NCBI GenBank assembly: GCA_903928015.1
Contig: CAIYPF010000092.1
Span: 1-64,000, forward strand
DNA from: an uncultured Gammaproteobacteria bacterium
GTDB lineage: Bacteria; Pseudomonadota; Gammaproteobacteria; Pseudomonadales; UBA5518
Length of the DNA: 64,000 nt
Direction: 5' to 3'
How positions within the stretch are numbered: the stretch's first letter is position 1; every line of letters starts with the position of its first letter. Positions 46,992 to 58,277 of the stretch are shown piece by piece. Below the pieces are notes generated by a model, which was given only the letters and a program-made list of their open reading frames with translations, had not been told where the DNA came from and ran no database searches. Both the position numbers and the translations under genes were made by a program.

Positions 46992-48217
46992 GTCGGCACT
47001 GCTCCTGCTGGATGCGCCCGCGTAACCCGCAGGCGTTGTGCGATGTCTTCGACCAGCGCCCGTGCGATGGCCAGCTTGGTACCACTCAAGGGATCACCGT
47101 CGCCGGTCGCGGAAACGATGCAGACCTCGTTACGGTCGCTCTCGAAGCCGATGTCGCTCCGGGAAACATCGTTGGCGATCACCAGGTCGAGCCCCTTGCG
47201 CTCGAGCTTCTGCCGGGCGTGAAGCAGCAGGTCGTTGGTCTCGGCGGCAAAACCCACGGTAAAGGGCCGCGGCCGGTGCGCTGCCACATCGGCAATGATG
47301 TCGGGGTTGCGCACGAGCCTGATCTCGAGGCTCTCGCCGGTCTTCTTTATCTTTTGCTGAGCGACCTCTGCGGGGCGGTAGTCCGCGACAGCGGCGCAAC
47401 CGATGAACACATCGCAGGCATCGATACGCGCCATGACAGCGGCGTGCATCTCGGCCGCGGTGAGAACGTCGATGCGGCTCACGCCCGCAGGAGCGGGCAA
47501 GTGCACAGGGCCGGCGATCAGCGTCACCTCGGCTCCGGCATCGGCAGCTGCGGCGGCAAGCGCGAAGCCCATTTTCCCGGAGCTGCTGTTGCTGATGTAA
47601 CGGACGGGGTCGATCGCCTCGCGCGTGGGCCCGGCGGTGAGCATCACGCGCACGCCGGCGAGAGGGCCGCTCGCAAAGACGCTACAGGCCGCTGCCACCA
47701 GATCGGGTACTTCGAGCATCCGCCCGGGGCCCGTGTCGCCACAGGCCTGCGCGCCTTCGGCGGGGCCGGCGAAGCGCACCCCGCGCGCGCCCAGCGTGTG
47801 GCGGTTCTGTTGGGTGGCTGCGTTGCTCCACATGGCCTGGTTCATGGCCGGTGCAAGCAGCAGCGGAGCTTTTGCAGCAAGGCAGAGAGTGCTGAGCAGG
47901 TCATCGGCGATGCCGGCCGCGACACGGGCCATGAAATCCGCGCTCGCCGGCGCAACGAGGATCAGATCCGCCCAGCGCGCCAATTCGATATGCCCCATTG
48001 CGGCCTCTGCAGCGGGGTCCAGCAAATCGAGATGTACAGGCTGGCCCGAGAGAGCCTGCAAGGTGAGCGGCGTGATGAACTCGCACGCTGCCGGTGTCAT
48101 GACCACGCGCACCGTCGCACCTGCGTCACGCAGGCGCCGCACCAGTTCGGCGGACTTGTAGGCGGCGATGCCACCGGTGATCCCGAGCAGGACCTGTCTG
48201 TTGGCGAGTTGCGGCAT
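46988..48217 (-). CDS. coaBC: Bifunctional phosphopantothenoylcysteine decarboxylase/synthetase
   Basis: This 409-residue protein carries the flavin decarboxylase CoaC first (VLLGITGGIAAYKSAEL, PAMNQAMW, active His in the MGHIELA context). The synthetase CoaB follows from about residue 190 (VMLTAGPTREAIDPVRYISN, SSSGKMGFALA, VGFAAET). It makes 4'-phosphopantetheine for CoA. The start at 48217 is set by MPQLANRQVLLGITGG. In many proteobacteria dut follows; here algC follows directly with an ATGA overlap. Confidence 0.96.
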
Positions 48218-48263
48218 GCCCTGCCTGTAATAGATGAAGGTGACGAGAGGGGGCGACAAGCGG

Positions 48264-48293
48264 TTCAGCTGCGCCCGGGGTTTCTAGTATAGT
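48264..48293 (+). promoter_or_regulatory. Probable radC promoter
   Basis: TTCAGC (48264-48269) and TATAGT (48288-48293) are separated by 18 bp. They lie 41 bp upstream of the radC ATG in the divergent coaBC/radC region. Confidence 0.4.
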
Positions 48294-48334
48294 CAGGCCT
48301 GCCCGATGGGCGGGACGCGGACAAGGAGGTTCGC

Positions 48335-49009
48335 ATGCGTATCAGGGACTGGCCACTGTCCGAGCGGCCGCGTGAGCGGCTTCTTTCACACGGCGCCTCC
48401 GGGCTCTCGGACGCCGAACTCCTCGCAATCATGTTGCGTTCCGGGCTCCCCGGAGCGAGCGCCGTGGACAAAGCGCGCCGACTGCTGGGCACATTCGGGG
48501 ACCTGAGACGGTTGCTCGATGCCGAACGGTCGGACTTCTGCGCCGTGCACGGGCTTGGCGAGGCATCCTGGGCGCAATTGCAGGCCGCGCTGGAACTCTC
48601 GAGGCGCTATCTGCTGGGAAGGCTCACCCGTGGCCAGACCATGGGCTCACCGGCCGAGGTGAGGCAGTTCCTGCAACTCAAACTGCGCTGCCTGCCGCAC
48701 GAGGTCTTCGCCTGCCTGTTCCTCGACAACCAGCACGCGGTGATCGGCTACGAGGAGCTCTTCCGGGGCACCATCGATGGCGCCAGCGTCTACCCGCGGG
48801 AGGTGGTGAAGCGCTGCCTGGCCCTCAATGCCGCGGCAGTGATCTTCGCCCACAACCACCCCTCGGGCATCGCCGAGCCCTCGCAGGCAGACCAACGCCT
48901 CACGCAGCGGCTGAAGGCAGCGCTCGGCACGGTCGACATCCGGGTGCTCGACCATTTCGTGGTAGGGGAGGCCGAGGCCCTGTCCTTCTCCGAGAAGGGC
49001 CTGCTCTAG
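48335..49009 (+). CDS. radC: RadC family protein (JAB/MPN domain)
   Basis: This 224-residue protein has an N-terminal helix-hairpin-helix-like part ([18 protein letters not shown]) and a JAB metal-binding domain. The domain has [21 protein letters not shown], the H-x-H-P-S-G-x-x-x-P-S-x-x-D motif, and VLDHFVVGE. Its historic link to DNA repair in E. coli was withdrawn, so the role is uncertain. AAGGAGG precedes the ATG. Confidence 0.93.
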   Translation: MRIRDWPLSERPRERLLSHGASGLSDAELLAIMLRSGLPGASAVDKARRLLGTFGDLRRLLDAERSDFCAVHGLGEASWAQLQAALELSRRYLLGRLTRGQTMGSPAEVRQFLQLKLRCLPHEVFACLFLDNQHAVIGYEELFRGTIDGASVYPREVVKRCLALNAAAVIFAHNHPSGIAEPSQADQRLTQRLKAALGTVDIRVLDHFVVGEAEALSFSEKGLL

Positions 49010-49049
49010 AGCCATGTTCGGGCATAATGCCCCGGACCCGACGCCTTGC

Positions 49050-49079
49050 TTGTCAGGCGCAGAAAGCCTCTGGTATAAC
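49050..49079 (+). promoter_or_regulatory. Sigma-70 promoter of rpmB-rpmG
   Basis: TTGTCA (49050-49055), an 18-bp spacer and TATAAC (49074-49079) lie 62 bp before the rpmB ATG. Several features fit a strong ribosomal protein promoter, including a GTCGCGC discriminator just after the -10 that would respond to ppGpp. Confidence 0.6.
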
Positions 49080-49140
49080 GTCGCGCTCTTTTGGGGTCGG
49101 GCTCCGAGGCCTGCCCCTACAACCACGAGGTTCTGCAACG

Positions 49141-49377
49141 ATGTCCAAGGTATGCCAGGTAACCGGCAAGCGCCCCATCGTGGGAAACAACGTTTCCCAC
49201 GCCAACAACAAGACCAAGCGTCGCTTCGAGCCGAACCTGCACCGGCACCGCTTCTACAGCGAGGCCGAAAAGCGCTTCGTGAGCCTGCGGGTCTCTGCCA
49301 AAGGGATGCGCATCATCGACAAACTCGGCGTGGACGGCGTACTTGCCCAGATCCGCGCCCGCGGCGAACGCGTCTGA
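49141..49377 (+). CDS. rpmB: Ribosomal protein L28
   Basis: This 78-residue basic protein starts [20 protein letters not shown], followed by [18 protein letters not shown]. It is part of the 50S subunit. The gene lies just upstream of rpmG, as in nearly all proteobacteria. Confidence 0.98.
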   Translation: MSKVCQVTGKRPIVGNNVSHANNKTKRRFEPNLHRHRFYSEAEKRFVSLRVSAKGMRIIDKLGVDGVLAQIRARGERV

Positions 49378-49407
49378 CGCGCGCCACACATCAAAGGAGC
49401 ATGAGCC

Positions 49408-49563
49408 ATGCGTGACAAGATCAAGCTCGTATCCACCGCGGGCACCGGCCACTACTACACCACTGACAAGAACAAGCGCACGACGCCTGACAAGCTCGAG
49501 TTCAAAAAGTACGACCCCGTGGTCCGCAAGCACGTGGCCTACAAGGAATCGAAGATCAAGTGA
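49408..49563 (+). CDS. rpmG: Ribosomal protein L33
   Basis: This 51-residue protein reads [20 protein letters not shown] and continues with [16 protein letters not shown] to the end KESKIK. It lacks the CxxC zinc pairs of other L33 paralogues, so it is the C-minus type. AAAGGAG lies upstream; an out-of-frame ATG at 49401 is not used. A strong terminator follows at 49586. Confidence 0.97.
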   Translation: MRDKIKLVSTAGTGHYYTTDKNKRTTPDKLEFKKYDPVVRKHVAYKESKIK

Positions 49564-49585
49564 GCCGCCCCCAGGGCACTCCCGG

Positions 49586-49609
49586 AACCCGGCCAAGGCC
49601 GGGTTTTTT
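49586..49609 (+). terminator. Rho-independent terminator of rpmB-rpmG
   Basis: AACCCGGCC and GGCCGGGTT form a perfect 9-bp stem with a two-base loop, followed by four more T residues (a run of six T in total). It lies 23 bp after the rpmG stop. Confidence 0.9.
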
Positions 49610-49649
49610 GTGCCCGCACGTCACGCATCGCCGTCAGCGGGGTTGATCC

Positions 49650-50468
49650 GTGCCTGAACTGCCCGAGGTAGAGACCACCCGCAGGGGCATCCTGCCCGCG
49701 ACGAAGGGCCGGACGGTGAGCGCCGTGGTGCTCCGCGAGCGGCGCCTGCGCTGGCCCGTCGACCCGGCGTTGCCGTCCCTGATCACGGGTCGGCAGCTCG
49801 AAGACATCGAGCGCCGCGCCAAGTACCTGCTGTTCCGCTTCGCCAACGGCACCCTGCTGGTGCACCTCGGTATGTCGGGCAGCCTGCGCCTGATGGAAGG
49901 CGCGAGCCCGGCTCCCCGCAAGCACGATCACGTGGATCTGGTCTTCGAGGGCGGTGTACTGCTGCGCTACCACGACCCGCGCCGCTTCGGCTGCATGCTC
50001 TGGATCGAAGGGGATGCCAACGCACATCCGCTGCTGCGCGAACTGGGGCCGGAACCGCTCGAGCCGGGCTTCGACGGCGATGTGCTTTTCCGCGCCTCGC
50101 GCAAGCGGCGCAGTGCGGTGAAGCAATTGCTGATGGACGGTTCGGTAGTGGTGGGCGTGGGCAATATCTATGCGAGCGAGGCGCTGTTCCGCGCCGGCAT
50201 CGACCCGCGTCGCGCCGCGGGGCGTGTGTCCGCTCCGCGCTACGAGGCTCTCGCCACTGCGGTGCGCGAGGTGCTGGGTGAGTCGGTCGCCACCGGAGGC
50301 ACCACGCTCAGGGACTATGTCGACGGCAACGGAAGGCCGGGGGAGTTTGCCCTGCGGCTGAACGTCTATGGCCGCGAGGGCGAGTCCTGCCCGCGTTGCG
50401 CGGCTACTATCAGGCAGGTGCGGCTGGGGCAGCGCAGCACTTTCTTCTGTATCGGGTGCCAGCGCTGA
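49650..50468 (+). CDS. mutM: Formamidopyrimidine-DNA glycosylase
   Basis: This 272-residue enzyme excises 8-oxoguanine and cleaves the abasic site. Pro1 follows the initiator (PELPEVETTRRG, the catalytic N-terminus). LVHLGMSGSLRL and VVGVGNIYASEALF are conserved, and the C-terminal zinc finger is CPRCAATIRQ...CIGCQR. It starts with GTG at 49650. Confidence 0.97.
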   Translation: MPELPEVETTRRGILPATKGRTVSAVVLRERRLRWPVDPALPSLITGRQLEDIERRAKYLLFRFANGTLLVHLGMSGSLRLMEGASPAPRKHDHVDLVFEGGVLLRYHDPRRFGCMLWIEGDANAHPLLRELGPEPLEPGFDGDVLFRASRKRRSAVKQLLMDGSVVVGVGNIYASEALFRAGIDPRRAAGRVSAPRYEALATAVREVLGESVATGGTTLRDYVDGNGRPGEFALRLNVYGREGESCPRCAATIRQVRLGQRSTFFCIGCQR

Positions 50469-50495
50469 ACCAGATCGGGCCTTCGGGGAAGACAG

Positions 50496-51850
<1,355 letters not shown>

Positions 51851-51916
51851 AACGGCGATACCCGCGCATTCGCCCATCCTGGCACCCGATGACACGGTGC
51901 AGAATCGAGGCGTTCG

Positions 51917-52402
51917 ATGAGGCTCGATATCTCGACCCGCCTGCCTTGCACGCTGGACCAAGCGGTGTCGCAGGTCATGACCGCGCGGTTACTGCAGTAC
52001 GTGTCCTATCCGCTGCTTTTATTCAAGCCGGTTGATGCGCCTCAACTCCCGCACACTTGGACAGTCGGCACCCACTGGGTGTTCCTCACCCTCTTCGGAT
52101 TCGTGCCTCTAGGGCGACAGGCAATCGTTATTTCAATGCCAGCCGTCGAGACAGGTTTCGCCCTGCGGGACGCAGGGCACAGCAGGCTGATTCCTGTCTG
52201 GGACCACGTGATCACCATAGAGCCGAATGCGGCGGGCGTTGTCTATCGGGATCGAGTAGAGGTGCGGGCGGGGATTCTCACGCCCTTCATCTGGGTGTTC
52301 GCCCAGGTCTTCTATCGCCACCGGCAGCGTCGCTGGAGGCGGCTTGCTGCAAACGGCTTCGACTATGGCGAAAGCGGCGCCTCTACGCGGAACAATCTGT
52401 AA
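51917..52402 (+). CDS. Conserved protein, possibly SRPBCC fold
   Basis: This 161-residue protein has alternating strands and FIWVFAQVFYRHRQRRWRRLA near the end, a long C-terminal helix as in START/SRPBCC ligand-binding proteins. WTVGTHWVFLTLFGFVPLG is hydrophobic. Family assignment is tentative. Its 3' end overlaps the convergent rsmD gene by 40 bp. Confidence 0.5.
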   Translation: MRLDISTRLPCTLDQAVSQVMTARLLQYVSYPLLLFKPVDAPQLPHTWTVGTHWVFLTLFGFVPLGRQAIVISMPAVETGFALRDAGHSRLIPVWDHVITIEPNAAGVVYRDRVEVRAGILTPFIWVFAQVFYRHRQRRWRRLAANGFDYGESGASTRNNL

Positions 52403-52962
52403 GCCACCTGCCCTGCCCGTTTATCCCGGTGCAGTGACCAGTCTGGTGGAACTTGCGGCTCCGGTTCATCTGCTCCCGTCTCTGCATACACGAAAGCCGC
52501 AGGCGCCAGCACCCCCGGCCGGGACAGCGCCTCGATCGCACGCGCCACCAGCCCCTGATGGAAAGGCGGGTCGAGGAAGACGATGTCGAAAGGCCGCTTT
52601 ACCGGCTGCTTCAGGAATGAAAGCGCATCGCGTTCGACGACCTGCGCGGTCGTGGCAGCAAGTCGCTGCGCGTTCGCACGCAGTTGCGCGGCGACAGCGG
52701 GGGTTTGCTCCACCAGCGTGACACTCGTCGCCCCGCGTGAAAGCGCCTCGAATCCCAGCGCGCCTGTACCGGCAAAGAGATCGAGGCAGTGACTTGCGGG
52801 CAGCAGCGGCTGCAGCCAGTTGAAAAGCGTCTCGCGCACACGGTCGGGCGTGGGGCGCAGGCCCGGCGCGTCGCTGAACTCGAGCACGCGCCCGCGCCAG
52901 GTTCCGCCGATCAGGCGTACGCGGTTGCGGGGACCGCTGGCGGGGGGGCGCGGTTTCGTCAT
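52363..52962 (-). CDS. rsmD: 16S rRNA (guanine-N2)-methyltransferase RsmD
   Basis: This 199-residue protein methylates G966 of 16S rRNA. VRLIGGTWRGRVLEF, RPTPDRVRETLFNWL, CLDLFAGTGALGFEALSRG and the catalytic DPPF (FDIVFLDPPFHQG) are all present. It is divergent from ftsY by 71 bp, the standard order. Confidence 0.96.
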   Translation of the reverse strand: MTKPRPPASGPRNRVRLIGGTWRGRVLEFSDAPGLRPTPDRVRETLFNWLQPLLPASHCLDLFAGTGALGFEALSRGATSVTLVEQTPAVAAQLRANAQRLAATTAQVVERDALSFLKQPVKRPFDIVFLDPPFHQGLVARAIEALSRPGVLAPAAFVYAETGADEPEPQVPPDWSLHRDKRAGQVAYRLFRVEAPLSP

Positions 52963-53033
52963 GCACAGGCTCTGCGGGGTAGCGGCCGGAGGATACAGTA
53001 TGATTCCCGCCTCTCCTGTTCCCGTGCCAGCCG

Positions 53034-54038
53034 ATGAAGTTTTTCAAACGAGACGAGCCCGCCCCCGAAGCCGCCGCCGATGTTCCGGCGGCGCCACAGG
53101 ACGCACCGCGCAGTGGCTGGCTCACGCGCTTGCGCAACGGCCTCGGCAAGACGCGCAGCGCACTCTCGGAGGGTCTGGCCAGCCTCTTCCTTGGCCGCAA
53201 GACTCTTGATGACGATCTTCTGGAAGAGCTCGAAACGCGGCTCCTCCTGGCCGACGTGGGCGTGAAGACCACGCGCGAAGTGCTGGACGCGCTCACGCGC
53301 AGGGTGAAGCGCAAGGAACTCGCCGATGCAGACGCGCTCTACCGCGCCCTGAAGGAAGAGCTCACCGCCGTGCTCGCGCCCAGCACGAAACCCCTGGTGA
53401 TTCCCCCCAGCGACAAGCCCTTCGTGATCCTGATGGTCGGCGTGAACGGGGCCGGCAAGACCACCACCGTGGGCAAGCTCGCACGGCGACTGCAGGACGA
53501 GGGCCGCTCGGTGATGCTCGCCGCAGGCGATACGTTCCGCGCCGCTGCGGTCGAGCAGCTCCAGACCTGGGGTGCCCGGAACAACGTGCCCGTCATAGCC
53601 CAGCAGACCGGCGCCGACAGCGCCTCGGTGATTTTCGACGCCGTGCAGGCCGCCGGGGCGAGAGGTGCCGATGTGCTGCTCGCCGACACCGCAGGCCGCC
53701 TGCACGTGAAGGCGAACCTCATGGAGGAGTTGCGCAAGATCGTGCGGGTCATGCGGAAGCTGGACACCGCCGCGCCACACGAGGTGCTGCTGGTTCTGGA
53801 TGCCGGCACGGGGCAGAACGGTCTGGCCCAGGCCCGCCATTTCGGTGAGGCGGTGGCCGTCACCGGCATTGCTCTCACCAAGCTCGACGGTACCGCAAAG
53901 GGCGGGATCGTCTTCGCAGTGGCCAGGGAGCTCGGCCTGCCGATCCGCTTCATCGGGGTGGGCGAGTCGATTGAGGACTTGCGCCCCTTTGATGCCACAG
54001 AGTTCGTCGACGCCCTCTTCGATTCCGGCCCGGGCTGA
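53034..54038 (+). CDS. ftsY: Signal recognition particle receptor FtsY
   Basis: This 334-residue GTPase receives ribosome-nascent chain complexes at the inner membrane. The acidic N-terminal A domain is short (about 30 residues, EPAPEAAADVPAAPQDAP). The NG domain has MVGVNGAGKTTTVGKLA, AAGDTFRAAAVEQL, LLADTAGRLH and TKLDGTAKGG. In E. coli and Pseudomonas ftsE and ftsX follow; here rpoH follows directly. Confidence 0.96.
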   Translation: MKFFKRDEPAPEAAADVPAAPQDAPRSGWLTRLRNGLGKTRSALSEGLASLFLGRKTLDDDLLEELETRLLLADVGVKTTREVLDALTRRVKRKELADADALYRALKEELTAVLAPSTKPLVIPPSDKPFVILMVGVNGAGKTTTVGKLARRLQDEGRSVMLAAGDTFRAAAVEQLQTWGARNNVPVIAQQTGADSASVIFDAVQAAGARGADVLLADTAGRLHVKANLMEELRKIVRVMRKLDTAAPHEVLLVLDAGTGQNGLAQARHFGEAVAVTGIALTKLDGTAKGGIVFAVARELGLPIRFIGVGESIEDLRPFDATEFVDALFDSGPG

Positions 54039-54074
54039 GTCCGTAAATCTTCCCGAGAGTGAACTTCCGAGGCT

Positions 54075-54101
54075 TTAGCACTCTAATACCTCGAGTGCTA
54101 G
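54075..54101. promoter_or_regulatory. CIRCE element (HrcA operator) upstream of rpoH
   Basis: TTAGCACTC-N9-GAGTGCTAG matches the CIRCE consensus TTAGCACTC-N9-GAGTGCTAA in all but the last base. It lies 30 bp before the rpoH ATG and overlaps a -10-like TAATAC (54084-54089) in its spacer. CIRCE is bound by the heat-labile repressor HrcA, usually at groESL and dnaK/hrcA operons. HrcA binding here would switch off rpoH transcription at normal temperature. Confidence 0.85.
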
Positions 54102-54130
54102 AATCCGGCTCATCACAGGGAGGGCACAGG

Positions 54131-54985
54131 ATGTCCAGGATGCTTCAACCCATGGTCGCGTTGTCACCGGGTGGCAACATCAATGCCTACATACAGGCCG
54201 TCGGGGCATTCCCCGTGCTCAGCCAGGAGCGTGAGCAGGAACTCGCCCAAGCCCTGTACTACCGTGAAGACCTCGCATCAGCCAGAGAGTTAGTACTCGC
54301 TCACCTTCGATTCGTCGTGCACATTGCCCGCTCGTATTCCGGCTACGGCCTGCCCCTCTCGGACCTCGTCCAGGAAGGCAACGTGGGTCTGATGAAGGCA
54401 GTTCGCCGCTTCGACCCCGACCGTGGCGTGCGCCTGGTGTCGTTTGCCGTGCACTGGATCAAGGCCGAAATCCACGAGTACATCCTGCGCAACTGGCGCA
54501 TCGTGAAGATCGCCACCACCAAGGCGCAGCGCAAACTCTTCTTCAACCTCCGCAGCGCCAAGAAAAACCTCGGCTGGCTGAACAACGAGGAAGCGCAGGC
54601 CTTGGCCCGCGACCTCGGCGTCGAGGTGGAGGAAGTGCGCCGCATGGAAGGCCGCCTTGCCGCGGCCGACGTGGCCTTCGACGCCCACCCGGACGACGAT
54701 GACGAAACCGCCTCTTTCGCCCCGGCCCACTACCTCGAGGATCGCCGGCACGACCCGGCCACCCAACTCGAGGACGCGGACTGGGAAACCGACAACCACG
54801 AGCGCCTCGGCAACGCGCTCGAGTGCCTGGACGACCGCAGCCGCGTGATCCTCCAGCGCCGTTGGCTGGACGACGACAAGGCCACCCTCCATGAACTGGC
54901 GGCGCACTACGGCGTCTCGGCCGAGCGGATCCGACAGCTCGAGCAAGGTGCGCTGAAGAAACTCCGCTCGTCCATGCTGGCCTGA
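54131..54985 (+). CDS. rpoH: Heat-shock sigma factor RpoH (sigma-32)
   Basis: This 284-residue sigma factor has region 2 ([40 protein letters not shown]), the RpoH box QRKLFFNLR and a region 4 helix-turn-helix ending [22 protein letters not shown] lies just before the ATG at 54131. The CIRCE element upstream adds HrcA control to the sigma-32 circuit. The stop overlaps the ATG of the next gene (TGATG). Confidence 0.97.
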   Translation: MSRMLQPMVALSPGGNINAYIQAVGAFPVLSQEREQELAQALYYREDLASARELVLAHLRFVVHIARSYSGYGLPLSDLVQEGNVGLMKAVRRFDPDRGVRLVSFAVHWIKAEIHEYILRNWRIVKIATTKAQRKLFFNLRSAKKNLGWLNNEEAQALARDLGVEVEEVRRMEGRLAAADVAFDAHPDDDDETASFAPAHYLEDRRHDPATQLEDADWETDNHERLGNALECLDDRSRVILQRRWLDDDKATLHELAAHYGVSAERIRQLEQGALKKLRSSMLA

Positions 54986-55365
54986 TGTCGGCGCGCGCGC
55001 TGCTGCTGGCGGGCGCAGCGCTGGCCTTTCTCGCGGTGCTCGCGGGTGCCTTCGGGGCGCATGCATTGCAGGAGCATCTCGAGCCGCGCCTTCTCGCCGC
55101 CTTCATGACCGGTGCCCAATACCAGATGTACCACGCGCTCGCGCTGCTCGTGCTCGGCGCCGTACAGGCATCGCCGGCGCGCGACCGCCGCTTCGCACTT
55201 GCCGGCAGTTGCTTCGCAGGCGCAGTGCTGCTCTTCAGCGGCAGCCTCTACCTGCTCGCACTCACTGGCATCCGGCAACTGGGCATGATCACGCCGGCAG
55301 GTGGCACGCTGTTCCTTGTCGGCTGGGGCTTCGCATTGGCGGCGGCGTGGCGGCATGGACGCTGA
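54985..55365 (+). CDS. DUF423 membrane protein (YgdD-like)
   Basis: This 126-residue protein has four hydrophobic helices and the block [20 protein letters not shown], then [14 protein letters not shown], typical of DUF423. The function is unknown. Its start overlaps the rpoH stop and its end overlaps trmB, so it is part of an rpoH-DUF423-trmB transcript. Confidence 0.88.
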   Translation: MSARALLLAGAALAFLAVLAGAFGAHALQEHLEPRLLAAFMTGAQYQMYHALALLVLGAVQASPARDRRFALAGSCFAGAVLLFSGSLYLLALTGIRQLGMITPAGGTLFLVGWGFALAAAWRHGR

Positions 55366-56044
55366 AGTGCCCGACCGCAGGATCCGCAGCTTCGTGCGGC
55401 GCGACGGGCGCTTCACCACGGCGCAGCGCCTCGCCTTCGAGACTCTCTGGGAGCAGCGCGGCCTGGATCTCGACGCGGGCCTTCTCGACCTTCCTGCCGT
55501 GTTCCCGGGTTGCAGCCGCTTCGCGCTGGAGATCGGTTTCGGGATGGGACAAAGTCTGGCGGAGCTGGCCGGCCGCGAGCCCGAGACGGGCTTCGTGGGC
55601 ATCGAGGTGCATCGTCCCGGCGTGGGCAAACTGCTCGCGCTCGCCGAGGAAACGGAGCTCCGAAACCTGAAGGTCTATTGCGACGATGCCGTGGAGGTGC
55701 TGCGCCGCTGCATCCCCGATGGCTCGCTCGATCTGGCGATGCTGTTCTTCCCTGACCCGTGGCCCAAGACACGCCACCACAAGCGGAGGCTGGTACAGCC
55801 AGCCTTCGTGGCGGAGCTCCGTTCAAAACTCAAGTCTGGCGGGGTGTTCCACCTGGCAACGGACTGGGAGAACTACGCCGAGCAGATGCTCGAGGTGCTG
55901 AGCGCCGCACCCGGCTGGCGCAACCTCGCGGGCGAGGGCTGTTTTGCACCACGGCCTGCGTCACGCCCCGTCACACGCTTCGAGGCCCGCGGCGAGCGGC
56001 TGGGGCATCTGGTAAGGGATCTGCTCTTCTGCCGGGAAGGCTGA
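55355..56044 (+). CDS. trmB: tRNA (guanine-N7)-methyltransferase TrmB
   Basis: This 229-residue enzyme forms m7G46 in t[20 protein letters not shown] at the start, [14 protein letters not shown] (SAM site) and [19 protein letters not shown] are family blocks, and [14 protein letters not shown] closes the domain. The ATG at 55355 lies inside the end of the DUF423 gene (11-bp overlap). Confidence 0.95.
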   Translation: MDAEVPDRRIRSFVRRDGRFTTAQRLAFETLWEQRGLDLDAGLLDLPAVFPGCSRFALEIGFGMGQSLAELAGREPETGFVGIEVHRPGVGKLLALAEETELRNLKVYCDDAVEVLRRCIPDGSLDLAMLFFPDPWPKTRHHKRRLVQPAFVAELRSKLKSGGVFHLATDWENYAEQMLEVLSAAPGWRNLAGEGCFAPRPASRPVTRFEARGERLGHLVRDLLFCREG

Positions 56045-56104
56045 GCTGCCACGCCCAAGACGGGACATCGACCGACACCGCGCCCCGACAGCCTGACGGA
56101 CGCC

Positions 56105-57244
56105 CTACGCAAGGGCAGACAGCACGCTGTCCAGAAAGCGGAAGCCCGTGGGCGTGGTGCACAGCCGGCGCGTGTCCTCCACCAGCAGGCCTTTTGAGCG
56201 CAACGAACCGAGTTCCCCGTCCAGGTTCGCGAGCGCCACGCCGGTACGCTCCTCGAAGTAAGCGGCGGGCACGCCCTCGCACAATCGCAGCGCATTCATC
56301 AGGAATTCCAGCGGCAACTCGTCCGCACCCACCGCGGATACATCCCGGCGCGCAGCGGGGAGTGCCGCCAGATAGTCCTTTGGCACGCGGCTGCGGCGAC
56401 TGCGCAGAACGCTGGCTTCCTCCGGAAGGCTGATCTTGCCGTGCGCGCCCGCGCCGATGCCGAGGTAATCCCCGAAGCCCCAGTAGTTCAGGTTGTGCCG
56501 GCACCGGTGCCCCGGACGCGCGAAGGCCGAGACCTCGTATTGCGTGTACCCCGCGTGCGCGAGTTGTTCCTCGCCCTGTTGCTGGATGCCCGCGAGCTCG
56601 TCTTCCACGGGCAGAACGGGAGGGCGGGAGTGGAACACGGTGTTGGGCTCGATGGTGAGCTGGTACCACGAGATATGCGGCACGTCCTGCGCGATGGCCG
56701 TTGCCAGATCCCGCGCCGCAGCTGCAGCGTCCTGGGCGGGCAGCCCGTGCATCAGGTCGAGGTTGATGTTGGTGAAACCCGCAGCACGCGCTGCCACCAC
56801 CGCCTCTCGGGCTGCGCCTGAATCGTGGATGCGCCCCAGCGCGGCAAGGCTCCCGTCATCGAAACTCTGCACCCCGATCGACAGGCGGTTCACGCCAGCC
56901 TCGCGGTAGGCCGCGAAGCGTGCTGCCTCGGCGCTGCCGGGGTTTGCCTCCAGCGTGATCTCCGCATCAGCCGCGAGCGGCAGGCGCTCGCGCACTCCCG
57001 CGAGCAACCGGCGGATCGCAGCGCCCGGAAAAAGACTCGGCGTACCGCCACCGATGAAGATCGTCTGGCACTCGCGGCCCTGTACCCAGGGCAGGTCCAG
57101 CGAAAGATCATCGAGCAGCGCGTCGACGTAGGCCTCGAAAGGCGGCTCGGCGGCGCTCTGGTGGGAATTGAAATCGCAGTAGGGGCATTTGCGCGCGCAC
57201 CACGGCAGGTGCACGTAGAGCGAGAGCGGCGGCAGCCTCAGCAC
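56105..57244 (-). CDS. hemW: Radical SAM haem chaperone HemW
   Basis: This 379-residue protein has the radical-SAM cysteines in [13 protein letters not shown] (CxxxCxxC) and [21 protein letters not shown] and [11 protein letters not shown] of the core. The C-terminal HemW domain follows ([19 protein letters not shown]). It inserts haem into respiratory proteins rather than acting as a coproporphyrinogen oxidase. The GTG start at 57244 overlaps the rdgB stop (GTGCTGA). Confidence 0.94.
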   Translation of the reverse strand: MLRLPPLSLYVHLPWCARKCPYCDFNSHQSAAEPPFEAYVDALLDDLSLDLPWVQGRECQTIFIGGGTPSLFPGAAIRRLLAGVRERLPLAADAEITLEANPGSAEAARFAAYREAGVNRLSIGVQSFDDGSLAALGRIHDSGAAREAVVAARAAGFTNINLDLMHGLPAQDAAAAARDLATAIAQDVPHISWYQLTIEPNTVFHSRPPVLPVEDELAGIQQQGEEQLAHAGYTQYEVSAFARPGHRCRHNLNYWGFGDYLGIGAGAHGKISLPEEASVLRSRRSRVPKDYLAALPAARRDVSAVGADELPLEFLMNALRLCEGVPAAYFEERTGVALANLDGELGSLRSKGLLVEDTRRLCTTPTGFRFLDSVLSALA

Positions 57245-57834
57245 CCGCCCTCCAGCGCTGCGAGCAGCATCTGCAGCGCGCGGCCGCGGTGGCTCAGCTG
57301 GTTCTTCAGCACGGGGTCGAGTTCTGCTGCCGTGAGGCCTAGCGAGGGCACAAGGAAGAGCGGGTCGTAGCCGAATCCACCCATGCCGCGGGGCTCGCCA
57401 AGGATGCGACCTTCCCAACTCGCGCTGCACACAAGCGGCAACGGATCGGCGGGATGGCGCAGCAGCACCAGCGCGCAGTGATAGCGCGCGGTGCGGGCAT
57501 CGGGCTCGACGCCCGCGAGGCTCTCGAGCAGCTTGCGGTTGTTGGCGGCATCGTCGGCGTGCTCGCCTGCGTAACGGGCGGAATAGATCCCCGGCGCGCC
57601 GCCGAGCGCGTCCACCGCGAGCCCCGAATCATCCGCCAGCGCGGGCATCCCGGTGCCGGCGCTCGCGTGCCGCGCCTTCAGGAGTGCGTTCTCGATGAAG
57701 GTGAGCCCGGTTTCTTCGGGCGGCTCGATGCCCATGTCGGACTGCGCGCACAGCTCGATGCCTGTGGGCGCGAGCAGGCGGGAGAGCTCGGCGAGTTTGC
57801 CCCGGTTGCCGGTGGCGACGACGATCCGGCGCAT
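57238..57834 (-). CDS. rdgB: XTP/dITP diphosphatase RdgB
   Basis: This 198-residue house-cleaning enzyme hydrolyses non-canonical purine NTPs. [62 protein letters not shown] and [10 protein letters not shown] contain the SHR/Asp metal site and substrate loop. It sits between the DUF4426 and hemW genes, as in Pseudomonas. Confidence 0.96.
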   Translation of the reverse strand: MRRIVVATGNRGKLAELSRLLAPTGIELCAQSDMGIEPPEETGLTFIENALLKARHASAGTGMPALADDSGLAVDALGGAPGIYSARYAGEHADDAANNRKLLESLAGVEPDARTARYHCALVLLRHPADPLPLVCSASWEGRILGEPRGMGGFGYDPLFLVPSLGLTAAELDPVLKNQLSHRGRALQMLLAALEGGC

Positions 57835-57842
57835 CCGGGCAC

Positions 57843-58277
57843 TCAATCGACGTACATGGTCTGCTTGAACTGCAGATCCAGAGTGGAGGTGTCGCCGTCC
57901 GGGTGGATGCTGACCTTGAAGTAGTGCGTCTCGTCGTTGCGGAAGGGGAATTCCGCCAGGTAGTAGATGGCACCTTCCTCGATCACCTCGCGCAGTTCCA
58001 GATCGCGGGTGTGGACGAGGTCGCTGCGCGTGCCCTCGACGCGGGCCTTGATGGGGACGCTGCCCCCGGTGGGCTCCAGCCGGCGCACCGCGACATTCAG
58101 CACCGCGCGGTCTTTGGCCCGCACGATGCCGTAGGCCCGCGCGATCTCCGGGCGCAGGAAGTCGCTGGCGAAAAGGCTGTAGTAGACCTCGTAGCGGCCG
58201 AAGGTCTGGACCTCGGCAAGCACCGCCTGCCACGGCAGGACCAGCAGCAGCGCCGCGGCCGCAAGAATCCGGTTCAT
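57843..58277 (-). CDS. DUF4426 periplasmic protein
   Basis: This 144-residue protein has a signal peptide ([18 protein letters not shown]). A beta-sandwich with [23 protein letters not shown] and [20 protein letters not shown] follows. The gene is constantly placed between metW and rdgB in pseudomonads, but its function is not known. Its ATG overlaps the metW stop by ATGA. Confidence 0.88.
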   Translation of the reverse strand: MNRILAAAALLLVLPWQAVLAEVQTFGRYEVYYSLFASDFLRPEIARAYGIVRAKDRAVLNVAVRRLEPTGGSVPIKARVEGTRSDLVHTRDLELREVIEEGAIYYLAEFPFRNDETHYFKVSIHPDGDTSTLDLQFKQTMYVD

